Shown here one piece after another: positions 18,661 to 28,200 of a stretch of DNA of 64,000 bases. The translations under genes were made by a program, and so were the position numbers. The notes beneath the pieces were generated by a model, which ran no database searches, was not told the DNA's origin, and worked only from the letters and a program-made list of their open reading frames with translations. The stretch is from JAUWGC01 sp963753055 (lineage in GTDB: Bacteria > Bacteroidota > Bacteroidia > Bacteroidales > B18-G4): the NCBI GenBank assembly GCA_963753055.1, contig CAVWAP010000001.1:310001-374000 (forward strand). The letters run 5' to 3'. How positions within the stretch are numbered: position 1 is the stretch's first letter; the number at the start of each line of letters is the position of its first letter.

Positions 18661-19446
18661 TCAGGTAGTTAATTTAGCTTGCTCAATATATTCAGGAAAA
18701 AGTAGAATCTTTTTCTCTTCCTTTGGATTAAATATAAATGGTTTTACATCGGCAGCCATTTCTTCCATGTTTAGCTTTTTGCATTTCTCCAATACCACAG
18801 AACGCAGATCATCAGGATTTGTAATGGCGATTTTTGCCATTAAATAATCGTAATTGGGAGTTTCTCCCAGGCCAAGCAGAAAAACAATATCGAAGAAATC
18901 CCTGCCTTTATTCCTTTTACGGTTGATCACCGCAAAAAATTTCTGTGCTAGTAAAATATCTCCTGGAGTAGCACTGATTTGCGTAAAAACATCAAATTTA
19001 TTCAGTACAGGCTGATCTGGTTCATATTCAAAATCGTGTGATTCCGTGTCCAGTTGTATCAGTATCTTTTCTTCTTTGTGATCACTTAATCCTTCATTAT
19101 ATAGCAATTCCGGAAAACGAATGTAACAATGATATGCTCCTTTTTGAACATTTCGCATTTCCACATCATAACCAAGCATTTCAAGTTCATGTTTAACTAT
19201 TACAGTTATTGCATTGAAGTCATCCATTGACAGTTTGAAATTGTCAAAATCCAGATCCTCAGAAAAACGATTGTTATTATGAACTATCCGCAGACATGTT
19301 CCCCCTAAAAAGGATAGTTTGCGTTGATAGGGAGTTTCAAAAATGATTTCAAGTATTTTATATTGAAGATATTCCCTGATAATAAACCGGTCAAAACCGT
19401 GTAATTGCTCCGGGTAATACGACTTTATTTGCGGTAAACTAAGCAT
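18661..19446 (-). CDS. AbiEii-type nucleotidyltransferase toxin
   Basis: 261 residues of the AbiEii/AbiGii toxin family, the toxin of type IV toxin-antitoxin/abortive infection systems. The nucleotidyltransferase core reads LGGTCLR (Gly48-Gly49) and FSEDLDFD (Ser62, Asp64, Asp66), with the later conserved RGRDFFDI around residue 175. Such enzymes add nucleotides to tRNA acceptor ends in studied members. It overlaps the antitoxin gene by 8 bases (19439-19446), giving translational coupling. Length fits the family. Confidence 0.92.
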   Translation of the reverse strand: MLSLPQIKSYYPEQLHGFDRFIIREYLQYKILEIIFETPYQRKLSFLGGTCLRIVHNNNRFSEDLDFDNFKLSMDDFNAITVIVKHELEMLGYDVEMRNVQKGAYHCYIRFPELLYNEGLSDHKEEKILIQLDTESHDFEYEPDQPVLNKFDVFTQISATPGDILLAQKFFAVINRKRNKGRDFFDIVFLLGLGETPNYDYLMAKIAITNPDDLRSVVLEKCKKLNMEEMAADVKPFIFNPKEEKKILLFPEYIEQAKLTT

Positions 19447-20050
19447 TAATTATTTCTTTTAGTAGTTTTATTCTTTTGTCCAGGACTTTTGAATTAAATA
19501 ACTTTTGGTATTGGTTCAATTTATCGAAGTCAACTATTTCATTGATCTGAAATTTATTTAAACGAAGAGCATTAATATCATCTTCAGAATTTAACTTTTT
19601 AAGGTATAAGAAATCCAGGATCACCTTTTCCGGTTCAGCTATTTTGATCGATAAACCATTAACTTGTAAAAGCCTGTAACCAAAAAATAAAGTGGGCTTT
19701 AAATGATTGTAAGAGAAATCTCCTACAGGAGTGCTATAGCTAGCCGTATTTCGTGTAGTAAGGGATGTTATTATAAATACTCCTTCCGGAATGAGGTTGT
19801 AAAAAGCTAAGGTACTTTCCATAGAAATATAGGAAGGTGAATAGATCTTATTTGCAGCAAAAAACAGAAATTGTTCATCCTTGATTCTTTCCTTGAAACA
19901 ATAATATTCCCTCCGGATTTTTTGGATATAGTTTTTATGTTGCCATTCAACCAAACGACGATTATCAAAATCAGGATATCTTTTTTTGATGTCCCTGATT
20001 GAGAAGACCGGGAACTCTTTCAGTGATTTTTCAAATGCCAGATAATTCAT
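19439..20050 (-). CDS. AbiEi-type antitoxin
   Basis: 203 residues. N-terminal winged helix (about 15-60: FSIRDIKKRYPDFDNRRLVEW) and a C-terminal domain with ISMESTLAFYNLIPEG and EPEKVILDFLYLKKL, the typical blocks of the AbiEi family antitoxin/transcriptional autorepressor. It is the first gene of the AbiE pair and probably represses its own promoter. Starts at the ATG at 20050; no frame damage. Confidence 0.9.
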   Translation of the reverse strand: MNYLAFEKSLKEFPVFSIRDIKKRYPDFDNRRLVEWQHKNYIQKIRREYYCFKERIKDEQFLFFAANKIYSPSYISMESTLAFYNLIPEGVFIITSLTTRNTASYSTPVGDFSYNHLKPTLFFGYRLLQVNGLSIKIAEPEKVILDFLYLKKLNSEDDINALRLNKFQINEIVDFDKLNQYQKLFNSKVLDKRIKLLKEIINA

Positions 20051-20104
20051 TTTATATTAATTAATTGTCAAATATAACAATTATCTAAGATAAAAGCAAA
20101 TTTG

Positions 20105-20212
20105 CTACAGACCTGTCCTTCTGATGCATGGACTTTACCCCCAGGAATGTATTACTTCAGGATACAGGCTGGTGATCAGTATGGCTCTGGATAGATGGTG
20201 CTGATGAGGTAA
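20105..20212 (+). pseudogene. Remnant of a T9SS C-terminal sorting domain
   Basis: The frame reads WTLPPGMYYFRIQAGDQYGS, then a stop where a Lys codon is expected, then MVLMR and a second stop. This is the usual end of a type-A sorting domain (LPPGxYFYRIQAGD...GSGKMVLMR). A single A-to-T change would turn AAG into TAG. Nothing of the upstream protein remains. Confidence 0.65.
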
Positions 20213-20322
20213 TATTCCCTTGTTTTTCATTGATGAGCATCATGGCACACTTATGGGCTCTCCATGGAAAGCTTTCCTTAGCACCTCACTGAAATATTTA
20301 GTATTAAGATTACTACTGATCC

Positions 20323-21039
20323 CTAATCACTTTTTACGATATAAATCAATCCAAATCGTAAATAGGTATTGTACATCTTGACGCTGCCCTGTCCCTGGTT
20401 GGATAGTTTGTCGAGGTTGTAAAGGGTTGAGAAACTGCGGGAAAACATGATTTCAATACTGAGATTTTTATAGATTGGAGCATTCGAGCCTAACATAACA
20501 CCTGGCTCTAATTTACGTATAGCAGAGTAATTATTGTAGACATCAGTATAATCGTCGTAAAAGCCCCCCGAGCCTATAACAACTCGCACAGTGCCAGCAT
20601 CACTTCCTGCTATCAATGCCGAGATATAAGGTCCAAACATCAATTGAAAATTCCAGATACGATATGTTATCAATAAGGGAATTTCAATGTAATGTAAGCG
20701 CATTGCACCATTGATATAAGCCGTATAATAAGAAGGCACCTGACCGTTAGTTCCATTAATAACCACGCTAAACAATGTATCACGAGTATAACTCTGGCTA
20801 TAATCCAAACCATGAAAAGAATAATACAATCCCGGCGAAAAAGAAAATCGTTCGCCTATCGGGATTGAATATGACACACCTGCTGTGAACCCGATCAAGG
20901 GTTTGCCCGAGGTGCTATCTATCACTTCGGTTGGTATAGGACCACCATAGTTCAAACCAGCCCCAATGCTGATGTTTTGTGAAAAACCGTTACCCAGTCC
21001 ACATAGGAAGACAATTATTAGTGATAGTAACTTTATCAA
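20323..21039 (-). CDS. Outer-membrane beta-barrel protein (PorT-like)
   Basis: 238 residues with a signal peptide (cut near GNGFSQ), then alternating aromatic beta strands (FSFSPGLYYSFHGLDYSQSY, LHYIEIPLLITYRIWNFQLM, FGPYISAL) typical of the PorT/OMP_b-brl_2 eight-stranded barrels. The start is a TTG that overlaps the stop of the upstream PCMD gene as TTGA, so translation is coupled. The pair may form a surface assembly: an exported T9SS protein and a small barrel. Confidence 0.8.
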   Translation of the reverse strand: MIKLLSLIIVFLCGLGNGFSQNISIGAGLNYGGPIPTEVIDSTSGKPLIGFTAGVSYSIPIGERFSFSPGLYYSFHGLDYSQSYTRDTLFSVVINGTNGQVPSYYTAYINGAMRLHYIEIPLLITYRIWNFQLMFGPYISALIAGSDAGTVRVVIGSGGFYDDYTDVYNNYSAIRKLEPGVMLGSNAPIYKNLSIEIMFSRSFSTLYNLDKLSNQGQGSVKMYNTYLRFGLIYIVKSD

Positions 21040-21944
21040 TGGACTACAACGAATTTTGTCGACGATACCAGGCTATTGCCCAAATAAGCCTGTAAAATGT
21101 AATTACCCTGCTGCCAGGTCGAAACATCCAGTTGGTATTTTTTTTCTGAAGGCGAAAACGATTGTATTAATCGCCCATCCATGGCATAAATAGAGCAGAG
21201 AAGTTGTTCCGGGTGCATGGTTTTAAACTCAAGTGAAATTTGATCAGTAGCAGGCGAAGGGAATGCATTAACTGTGAATTCCGGTAAGAGACTTTCTTGC
21301 AGGCCAGAGGAATATTCCAGAAAAATATCATCTATTAAAAGAGTGCTGCCAACCTGCCCCTGGAAATTTCCGCCATCACCGCTCGAAGTGAACACTATTA
21401 TTATGGTATCCGGATTTATTCCAGTAATGCTGTAGTCGAAATCAATTTCAAACTCTGTATATGTCTGAACGTCGCTTATTATGGCTCTTATTGCTTTGGC
21501 CAAGGTATCCTTTTGGCCCGTGCTTGTGTTAAATTTAGTGAGTATTGCTACAATACCAGCTGAGTCGCCGTTAACAGGTGAATATTTGTACCAGCCCTTA
21601 AACTTGAACGGTCTTTCAGTAAATGGCTGGCCCTGTTGAATAAATGGTTCGGTCATGATAAAATCGCCCGATGCCAGAAGGCCTGAAATGAGAAAATCGC
21701 CCCATTGCTTCGTTTCTAATTGTGCAGCAAATTCTCCTGAATGTGCATCGGTGGTATATGAAACAGTAACCGGTCCACCAAGTGATTTCAGGGGATTTAG
21801 TGTGGTCCACCAGCCACCCGAAGGCTCAAAATAGGTATTCATCGAAGAAGGTGTCCAGTTGTTAAATCCATTCTCAGGGATTTGAGTTTGCGCCATTGCA
21901 GAAACAACCAGGAATGATAAGATCAGGGTATTCAGTTTTCTCAT
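21036..21944 (-). CDS. PCMD-domain secreted protein with T9SS sorting domain
   Basis: 302 residues from the ATG at 21944. Signal peptide (cut near VSAMAQ), a PCMD (putative carbohydrate metabolism) domain from about 20 to 215 with FNNWTP, SGGWWTTLN, FKFKGWYKY and TLLIDDIFLEY, then a type-A sorting domain (FPSPATDQISLEF ... QGNYILQAYL). Predicted to be carried across the outer membrane by T9SS. It overlaps the next gene by 4 bases. Confidence 0.85.
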   Translation of the reverse strand: MRKLNTLILSFLVVSAMAQTQIPENGFNNWTPSSMNTYFEPSGGWWTTLNPLKSLGGPVTVSYTTDAHSGEFAAQLETKQWGDFLISGLLASGDFIMTEPFIQQGQPFTERPFKFKGWYKYSPVNGDSAGIVAILTKFNTSTGQKDTLAKAIRAIISDVQTYTEFEIDFDYSITGINPDTIIIVFTSSGDGGNFQGQVGSTLLIDDIFLEYSSGLQESLLPEFTVNAFPSPATDQISLEFKTMHPEQLLCSIYAMDGRLIQSFSPSEKKYQLDVSTWQQGNYILQAYLGNSLVSSTKFVVVH

Positions 21945-22291
21945 ATTAATATGTTTCAATACCGCATTAGAATTTTATTCAAATAGAATCTGCTTGTAAT
22001 ATTACTAAAAATATAACACTTTCATCAATAAATTTTGTACTAATGTGATGTCAGAGTTTTCCTAATCTGAATAAGATCAAGAGATTAAATAGCAATTCCA
22101 TTTCATCTTATATATAGTCTTCTTTACATATATTTACATTCATTTTAACACCATATGCTTTATTGGTTGCAGCTTTTGTTAGCAGTGATTGATTATTCTT
22201 TGATGGACTCGCAAATTTCATTGAAAAAGAGAAGGCAGGATTATCCGGAATTGAAACCTCATAACCACCATCTTGCCTGTCGCTTGCTTTT
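21945..22291. other. AT-rich spacer
   Basis: 347 bases between the start of the PCMD gene and the end of the FAD oxidoreductase operon. It should contain the leftward promoter for the PCMD unit. I see no gene, RNA or strong terminator here. Confidence 0.5.
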
Positions 22292-23890
22292 TTACTTCTT
22301 CCTTAGCACTTTGTCGGCAGCTAATTTGCCGGTAAGAATTGACATCGGAACTCCTGCTGGACTAAAAGTCCATTGTCCTGCTATAAAAATAGAAGGTATT
22401 GGTGTTAACACTGCGCGAGCAGACTGCTGCATATTGTGTATGACCGGTATTGGCTCTTGAAATGACCATCCGGTAATAGCACCTTCAGAACTTGCAACCC
22501 GGTTCTCGATACTCAAGGGCGTAAATGCAAAGCTTGAAAGAATCTTTTCCTTTAACATAGGGTAGACAGAATCGGCTACTGCAGAAACAACACAGCGTTC
22601 CATTTGATGCATAAACTCATCGTACCATCCGACTTGTTTAACCTTGGAAAACAGGTCATATTCTGTAAGGAAACTAATGACCAGTCCTGTTTTACCTTCC
22701 GGACATAGGTTCGGGTCCTTTAACCCAGGAATGGAGATTTCATAGGTGCTCAGCCGGGCAAACTTTTCAATCCAGGCAAATAGCTCTTCTTTAGCTATAG
22801 TCTCCCAATTATCTAACAAGCGATTTAACTCCCCCCTATGAGTTTCTCCTAATCCTGTTCTCAGGGGAGTATAAAAGAAGTGGCCGTTTGCAATGGCATT
22901 GAAGCTATTGAGCGACTCATCAACTTGCAGGAATAAAGTATAAACTGAATCCCCCCCCCGTCTTTCCAACAGCCTGGCTTTTACATCGTCAAATCTTGAT
23001 TGGATGCCATCAGAAAATCCTTTTGTATCAGTAATCTTATAAAGTGTTTTTAGATCCCCGGCCCAGATAAGTTTTTTATACTTATAGGCCTGCTTATCTT
23101 GATCAATAGCAACTCTCTCTGCGGCCAAGACTTCCCGGATTGTGGTCCTTGTTTTTATCTCTCCTCCTAATTCCAATAATTTTGTTCCCAAAGCTTCTGC
23201 CAATTTCCCTACCCCTCCTTTAGGATAAAAATAATCCAGGTAGAGAGAAAAGTAACTAAGGGCAAAAAACGTTGGTGTGTTTCTGAAGAAATGTTGCGAT
23301 ATGATGTCGCGAAGAGAAGCATCTTTTATGATCATCTCGAGATATTCCTCCACAGGTAGATTCATGCGGTTGATCTTCCTGATTGTAAATAAAAACCTTG
23401 GCAACCAGGGCAAGAGCTTTTTGAAAATAAATTTCTTATCTTTCCAAATATCTTTAATAATGGGGTTCTCTATACCATAGAGAACATCCATATGTCGCAT
23501 GACTCTCCTGATGACTTTTATAACATTTTCTATATCTCCTTTGCTCTCCGGGTAAAGCTTTACCAGCATCTCCATATAGGCATTTAAGCTACTTATATCT
23601 TCAATATGGATGATCTCATCCTCAACACCAACGGATACCTTACTCTTAACCACTTCAAGTTCAATGTCAAGCTCCTTCAACATAGGAAAAATAATACCTG
23701 CATTTTCCAGGGCCCTGACTCCTGCATCAAATTGGAAACCATTCCTGCTGAAAGAATTGACAAGACCACCGCATTCCTTGTTTTTTTCAATAAGCAATAC
23801 CTGCTTACCTTTCTTAGAAAGATAGGCTGCAGCAGTCAGACCGGCAATACCTCCTCCAACTACAATTACATCGTATATTTTCTCAGCCAT
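22292..23890 (-). CDS. CrtI/retinol-saturase-like FAD oxidoreductase
   Basis: 532 residues. The N-terminal dinucleotide-binding fold DVIVVGGGIAGLTAAAYLS followed by EKNKECGGL, and the C-terminal FAD motif IFIAGQWTFSPAGVPMSI, place it in the phytoene desaturase/all-trans-retinol 13,14-reductase group. It should act on a long unsaturated hydrophobic substrate. It is the last gene of a leftward operon with SDR, SnoaL-like and lipoprotein genes (gaps 5, 3 and 7 bases). No phytoene synthase or terpene cyclase is nearby, so carotenoid synthesis is not supported. Substrate unknown. Confidence 0.85.
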   Translation of the reverse strand: MAEKIYDVIVVGGGIAGLTAAAYLSKKGKQVLLIEKNKECGGLVNSFSRNGFQFDAGVRALENAGIIFPMLKELDIELEVVKSKVSVGVEDEIIHIEDISSLNAYMEMLVKLYPESKGDIENVIKVIRRVMRHMDVLYGIENPIIKDIWKDKKFIFKKLLPWLPRFLFTIRKINRMNLPVEEYLEMIIKDASLRDIISQHFFRNTPTFFALSYFSLYLDYFYPKGGVGKLAEALGTKLLELGGEIKTRTTIREVLAAERVAIDQDKQAYKYKKLIWAGDLKTLYKITDTKGFSDGIQSRFDDVKARLLERRGGDSVYTLFLQVDESLNSFNAIANGHFFYTPLRTGLGETHRGELNRLLDNWETIAKEELFAWIEKFARLSTYEISIPGLKDPNLCPEGKTGLVISFLTEYDLFSKVKQVGWYDEFMHQMERCVVSAVADSVYPMLKEKILSSFAFTPLSIENRVASSEGAITGWSFQEPIPVIHNMQQSARAVLTPIPSIFIAGQWTFSPAGVPMSILTGKLAADKVLRKK

Positions 23891-23895
23891 ACTAT

Positions 23896-24897
23896 TTATG
23901 CTGAAGTATTATTGATAGGTGTCTTAACAGGGATAGAGTAAATTGAATCCTTTATTCCGGCATACTCAAGGCTTTTTTCCCAAATTTCATATGCTGCTTC
24001 TGTATCAAGTGCAGGAGGTGCGGGGACTTCCTGCTTGGTCAAATTGAAGAACTTGCCACTAACCCCTTCTATCTCCTGTGATACTCCGAGATAATACAAC
24101 GAATCGGCTGAAATATCAACTGATCTGAGCGTTTTGTCGATGAAATTCTTTTTGAACCAGCGGTATATACAACCGTTTTCTTGTCCAGTCTCAGTTTTCA
24201 CTGCTCCTGGATGCATGGCATTAATTGTCACATGGGAATCTTTATATAGTATATCAAAAACGATCATAGATAATAATTGGGCCAGCTTAGCAGAACCATA
24301 GCTTTTTAATCCTGAATAGCGACGCTTCTCCCAATTCAAATCATCCATCTTTAGTCCCCAGGCGGCAAAACGGTGTCCTTCTGAATTAACCATTATAATT
24401 CTTGCCTTTTCCTGTGATTTCAGCTTATCAATTAACATGTAATTTATGATAAAGGAAGAAAGATGCTGTACCATGAAAACTTTATCCAATCCATCTGAAG
24501 TCAGCTCCCTTTTGGTAAGGTAGACTCCTGCATTGTGAATCAGAACGTCAATTGGCTCAGTCATATTTCTGAGCTCCTCAGCCAGTTGATGAACTTCCTG
24601 CAAATTACTGAGGTCAGCAATTTTATAATCACAGTTAACACCAAATTCACGCTCTATTTCTGCTTTCATAATCGCTGACTTTTTACGATTACGGTTTATG
24701 CAGAGCAGATTGGCTCCATTCGAAGCATATTTCCTTGCCGCTACATAGCCTATACCTGAGGTTGTTCCGCTTATTACAACAAGCTTCCCTGAAAAATTCT
24801 CACTGCATTCTTTTGGAGCTCGGCGATTATTCTTAACCATCGCCAGTATATCGGGTACATTATACTCTTTAAAGTATTGTCTTGTTCTCTTTCGCAT
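23896..24897 (-). CDS. Short-chain dehydrogenase (retinol-dehydrogenase-like)
   Basis: 333 residues. Cofactor motif SGTTSGIG (about 43-50), IHNAGVYL, catalytic serine in MVNSEGHR and the YxxxK as SYGSAK. Length and the motifs following (TINAMHPGAVKTETG) fit the RDH/WWOX-like branch that oxidises or reduces lipid alcohols. Preceded by about 35 residues of extra basic N-terminus. Middle gene of a four-gene operon with a CrtI-like FAD enzyme, suggesting successive redox steps on one lipid-like substrate (inference). Confidence 0.87.
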   Translation of the reverse strand: MRKRTRQYFKEYNVPDILAMVKNNRRAPKECSENFSGKLVVISGTTSGIGYVAARKYASNGANLLCINRNRKKSAIMKAEIEREFGVNCDYKIADLSNLQEVHQLAEELRNMTEPIDVLIHNAGVYLTKRELTSDGLDKVFMVQHLSSFIINYMLIDKLKSQEKARIIMVNSEGHRFAAWGLKMDDLNWEKRRYSGLKSYGSAKLAQLLSMIVFDILYKDSHVTINAMHPGAVKTETGQENGCIYRWFKKNFIDKTLRSVDISADSLYYLGVSQEIEGVSGKFFNLTKQEVPAPPALDTEAAYEIWEKSLEYAGIKDSIYSIPVKTPINNTSA

Positions 24898-24900
24898 ACA

Positions 24901-25371
24901 TCAACCGAATTTTCTTTTCATAAACCTCCTGTATGCCTTATTAAATCTTGGGATATTGTCAAAAATATCTCCCCATAAATCGTAGTAATCTCTTTGCTCC
25001 CTGATCTTGCCATCTTCATTTATTGTCAGCCTACTCGAACCATAAATTACAGAACTTGGTCGCTTCTTGAAGGCAATGGTCATTTCCCATTCAACAAAAA
25101 TGATGTCTTCCTGCATTGCTGTCCGGACAATATTCATTGTTAAATCCTTTGAACGTTTGGTAAGGCGTTCTGTCATTGCCGTAAAATCTTCCAAACCGTG
25201 GATTTCCTGGATACAATCCCTGAAATAAATATCCTTGGCGTAATAAGGTATAATGTGAGACCAGTCTGGCTTCCCCTCTGCATTGTATGTCTTTGACCAC
25301 AGTTCTTTGATGCTTTCTGCATCCAACTTAATCAAACCTGTATCCACTGCCTGCTTAATTTTGTTTTCGCT
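24901..25371 (-). CDS. SnoaL-like (NTF2 fold) protein
   Basis: 156 residues from the ATG at 25371, chosen because it lies 7 bases after the upstream stop; the longer frame starts inside the upstream gene. Pattern WSHIIPYYAKDIYFRDCIQE followed by IHGLEDF and SRLTINEDGKI, then DYYDLWGD is typical of SnoaL-like/NTF2 proteins that act as cyclases, isomerases or hydratases on small hydrophobic molecules. Cytoplasmic. Operon with an SDR and CrtI-like enzyme. Confidence 0.8.
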   Translation of the reverse strand, partial: SENKIKQAVDTGLIKLDAESIKELWSKTYNAEGKPDWSHIIPYYAKDIYFRDCIQEIHGLEDFTAMTERLTKRSKDLTMNIVRTAMQEDIIFVEWEMTIAFKKRPSSVIYGSSRLTINEDGKIREQRDYYDLWGDIFDNIPRFNKAYRRFMKRKFG

Positions 25372-25378
25372 CATAATG

Positions 25379-26251
25379 TTACTGAAAATCCGGCTCCGGA
25401 GGAAATATTTCATCTCTTATCGCCATAAGTTCTTCCCGGGTATCACAGTCTGCTTCTATTGGAACCAATAAAAGTGGACTTAGTCCCATATCCTTGTGCT
25501 GTATTGAATTTGAGGGCTGATCTAAAATTTTCTTTGAAGCACCAATAACAAATTGCTCAGATTTATCCTCAACATATCCACTTAGGGTACCATTGCTATT
25601 TAGCCTTACATAATTGCTGAAAATCTCTCGCCGAGTTATATAAATCTCACCACTGAAAAATTTGCCTACACTAATTGTAACTGTTACACCGGGGTTCCCA
25701 TCCATATCCGGATCGGTTAAATTCGGATCGTTTCGATCTGCAGACAATGGTTGCATGGGGTCACCTGATATACCGAGAAGAGTAGGAGTCGCCGGACGGT
25801 AGATTTGCCAGCTGCTGTCCTTAAATGATATCTCAACCTCCTGTACCCTGGGTTTTATAGCCTGGGTGGCTTCATCGCTGATACCTGAAGATGTATTCTT
25901 TCGACTTAGCTTTTGCTCTGAATGAACGAACCTGTCAGATTGCATCAACTTCCCGTTTTCCATATAGAAATCAGTAAATCCATATGAAATAATAAAAGTT
26001 CGCATTGTAGTTTTGGTTGTTGTATCCTCATAGGCTACAACATCGTAATGGGCATAATGTCCTACAATTTTTTCCTGAACTGATGCTAAATCATATTCCG
26101 CGGATGCCTGTATATCTGGCTGATCAAAAACATACAATGGAGAATCTGGCCATGGTAAAGGTTTAGAACAAGAGATTGTGGCAAGTAGAGTTACGATAAT
26201 CGACAAGCTAAGTGTTGCTTTTGTCAGTATTTTAAATCGATTAGAATGCAT
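25379..26251 (-). CDS. Lipoprotein of unknown function, first gene of the redox operon
   Basis: 290 residues from the ATG at 26251. Lipoprotein signal with lipobox LATISC (Cys about 27). The mature part is rich in beta strands with an acidic loop (NDPNLTDPDMDGNPG) and no domain I recognise. It heads the leftward operon. Its job may be to hold or deliver the lipid-like substrate at the envelope (inference). Confidence 0.75.
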   Translation of the reverse strand: MHSNRFKILTKATLSLSIIVTLLATISCSKPLPWPDSPLYVFDQPDIQASAEYDLASVQEKIVGHYAHYDVVAYEDTTTKTTMRTFIISYGFTDFYMENGKLMQSDRFVHSEQKLSRKNTSSGISDEATQAIKPRVQEVEISFKDSSWQIYRPATPTLLGISGDPMQPLSADRNDPNLTDPDMDGNPGVTVTISVGKFFSGEIYITRREIFSNYVRLNSNGTLSGYVEDKSEQFVIGASKKILDQPSNSIQHKDMGLSPLLLVPIEADCDTREELMAIRDEIFPPEPDFQ

Positions 26252-26560
26252 TAAATAATATGGTTTCACTAATTCAAAGATAGATAAAAACAAGGAAATT
26301 ATGATTTTGAAATTTTGATGATATTGATAATTTTATTGTAAATATTCACACAAATAGTTCACAAAGTTTCTTATGCTACACTATCTCCCATTTTTCAATC
26401 TCTCCATCAACCACTGCAAAAAATAGCCTGAAAGATGCTCAAAAGAGCACGGAATTTTTAAGCTCTCAATAAAAGCGTAACCCCAACTGTTGGCCAATTG
26501 AAAATTTATATGCTATATTTACTAAAAAGAATCACTCCAACATTAATTACTATTAGAAAC
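26252..26560. other. Divergent promoter region
   Basis: About 310 AT-rich bases separate the lipoprotein operon (leftward) from the conserved gene at 26561 (rightward). Both promoters must lie here; I see no clear operator or RNA element. Confidence 0.5.
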
Positions 26561-27551
26561 ATGAAAATACAGAATGAGGAAAAATTTATAAAAGGTGTTG
26601 AAAGCCTTATCAAGCCAATGGAAGTCAGTAACCTGCTCTTCTTACAGAAACTTAAAAGCTTATTGCCTTCGTTTCTTATGAAGAGATTGCTTTACAGAGC
26701 TTCCAAAAACACACCCAATATTGGTTTTGTAATCGAGCCCTACAGCCTGTTTTTATTCTTCAAGCTGAAGGATATTGAATATGCAAAATCAATGCTGCCA
26801 GATCGTTATGAGCTAGCGAAGACAAAGTTATTTGCCGATGAAGAGCCGGATTATTACATGGGAATTGGAAATTTAAACACACGAGCAAGCACTTTTTGGG
26901 GAATGAGACAGGAGTCTTATCTCATAGCCATCGATAAAGAAACCGGAATTTTGTCTTTTATTTTTATCGATATCCTGAGCAACACCCTTATCGCCAAGCC
27001 TAAAAAAGGTATTGCTAATCCAAATTGCAAAAGGGCAATTTTTACTACAAGTTCAAAGGGAGATATCTATCTGGATTTTGTGGAAAACAAAACAAACAGG
27101 CAACTTTTATTAACCGGTAACATTAACAGGGGAAAGATGCGCAGCCTGGATCAAAGGCTTTGGGTGATGGGGAATACTTCAATCGCTTACAACAAGGAAA
27201 TTGGTGCTGGTGATGATAATCCTTTTGCTGTGATTTTTGATCCTGCTGAAGTTAAGGAAGCCCTGGATATTCCGATTGAAGATATTCGGATAAAGGAAAA
27301 TACCCTTTTCCCGGGTCTTGGCAGAAACAGCTCTCAGTAAAGCAATCTGCTTTCCTTTTGCCCAGCACTATATTGCTGACAGTCCGGGTTGCCGCACTTA
27401 TGTAAAGGACGTGGATGACCTAATCGATAAATATAACAAACTTGGGGACCCGGGGAAACTAAAAACATTCTCCTCCATGACCATCATAAAACAGCTTTCC
27501 ATAGCAATTGGTGTTTCCATACTCATTGTAATACTTATACTCATTTTGTAG
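26561..27551 (+). pseudogene. Conserved gene with C-terminal membrane anchor, frameshifted
   Basis: The first frame (ATG at 26561, stop at 27340) encodes a soluble domain with blocks such as YSLFLFFKLKDIEYAK, GIGNLNTRASTFWG, DILSNTLIAKPKKG and FAVIFDPAEV. A second frame, open across 27300-27551, continues with CFPFAQHYI and a hydrophobic C-terminal tail (about 22 residues). The junction near 27315-27340 is most easily explained by a one- or two-base indel, giving one protein of about 330 residues. I do not recognise the family; an acetoacetate-decarboxylase-like fold is only a weak guess. It faces the redox operon and could be part of the same pathway. Confidence 0.6.
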
Positions 27552-27892
27552 TATTTCCATGCCTTCAATAAGCGGGAATGTTATACAGGTATCAATAGAT
27601 AGATGTCAAGTTGATTTACAATCCTTTAGATATACTCAATTGTGTCCAAGAGGGTCTGAAGTTTCTGCACTTTTTTACAAGGCTGTCTACATTCGATAAG
27701 TTTTGTTTTGGATTTGTATTTTTTGTCTAATTTTGCAGCCATAAGATTGTTCTTTGAAACCTCTTGCTAATATTAATATTCAGATATTTTAATGTTAATT
27801 AAAACATCTTAAAACAAATAGCTAAAAAGGCAAGAGTGTAAATATCTAACAAATTTATTATTAGATTGTTATGAGTTAGCAATCGAATAAAT

Positions 27893-27920
27893 CGGGGCGT
27901 GGCCCCTCGACGGAGCCAGT
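27893..27920 (+). repeat. tRNA-Pro-like piece with insert
   Basis: CGGGGCGTGGC matches the tRNA-Pro start with one change, then continues into CCCTCGACGGAGCCAGTG, the same sort of insert seen at 18546 and 33496. It abuts the 143-base repeat on its right. Confidence 0.55.
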
Positions 27921-27924
27921 GTTC

Positions 27925-28067
27925 ACTTAATTCCGGAAATCGCTGAACACTTCAATAAGACAGACCTTAATATTGCATCTTTCATTAAACCAGTTGATTA
28001 AGATGTTTCTGAAACCAAAACTCAACTGTTCACTTTACGCTGGTTTCAGGTGTTCAGTTTGACCAGT
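27925..28067 (+). repeat. 143-bp repeat, copy 1 (end of an unknown gene)
   Basis: Matches 29680-29822 at roughly 80 percent by eye. One frame in both copies reads LIPEI(A/V)EH followed, after a variable stretch, by SFIKP(V/A)D and a stop, so this may be the conserved end of a protein gene, followed by a shared tail with GTTTCAGGTGTTCAGTTTGACC. Confidence 0.65.
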
Positions 28068-28200
28068 AAATGCACTTACAGTAAAATTAGTTTAATCATT
28101 CTTTAATTATAAAGAACGGTTCTAAATTATATATAAGTCAGTTAAATACTTTGATTTCTGAAATATTATAATTTTATTTGCACCCGCAAATTGTAAAAGT

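Larger units (their letters stand above)
27552..28200. other. Spacer with repeats and no supported gene
   Basis: About 650 AT-rich bases. It holds a TAATTTTG -7-like box near 27733, a tRNA-Pro-like piece (27893-27920) and one copy of a 143-base repeat (27925-28067). No intact gene. Confidence 0.5.

Noticed and set aside
22292..23890. Carotenoid biosynthesis
   Set aside because: The CrtI-like enzyme lacks a nearby phytoene synthase or cyclase, and its partners (SDR, SnoaL, lipoprotein) do not fit.
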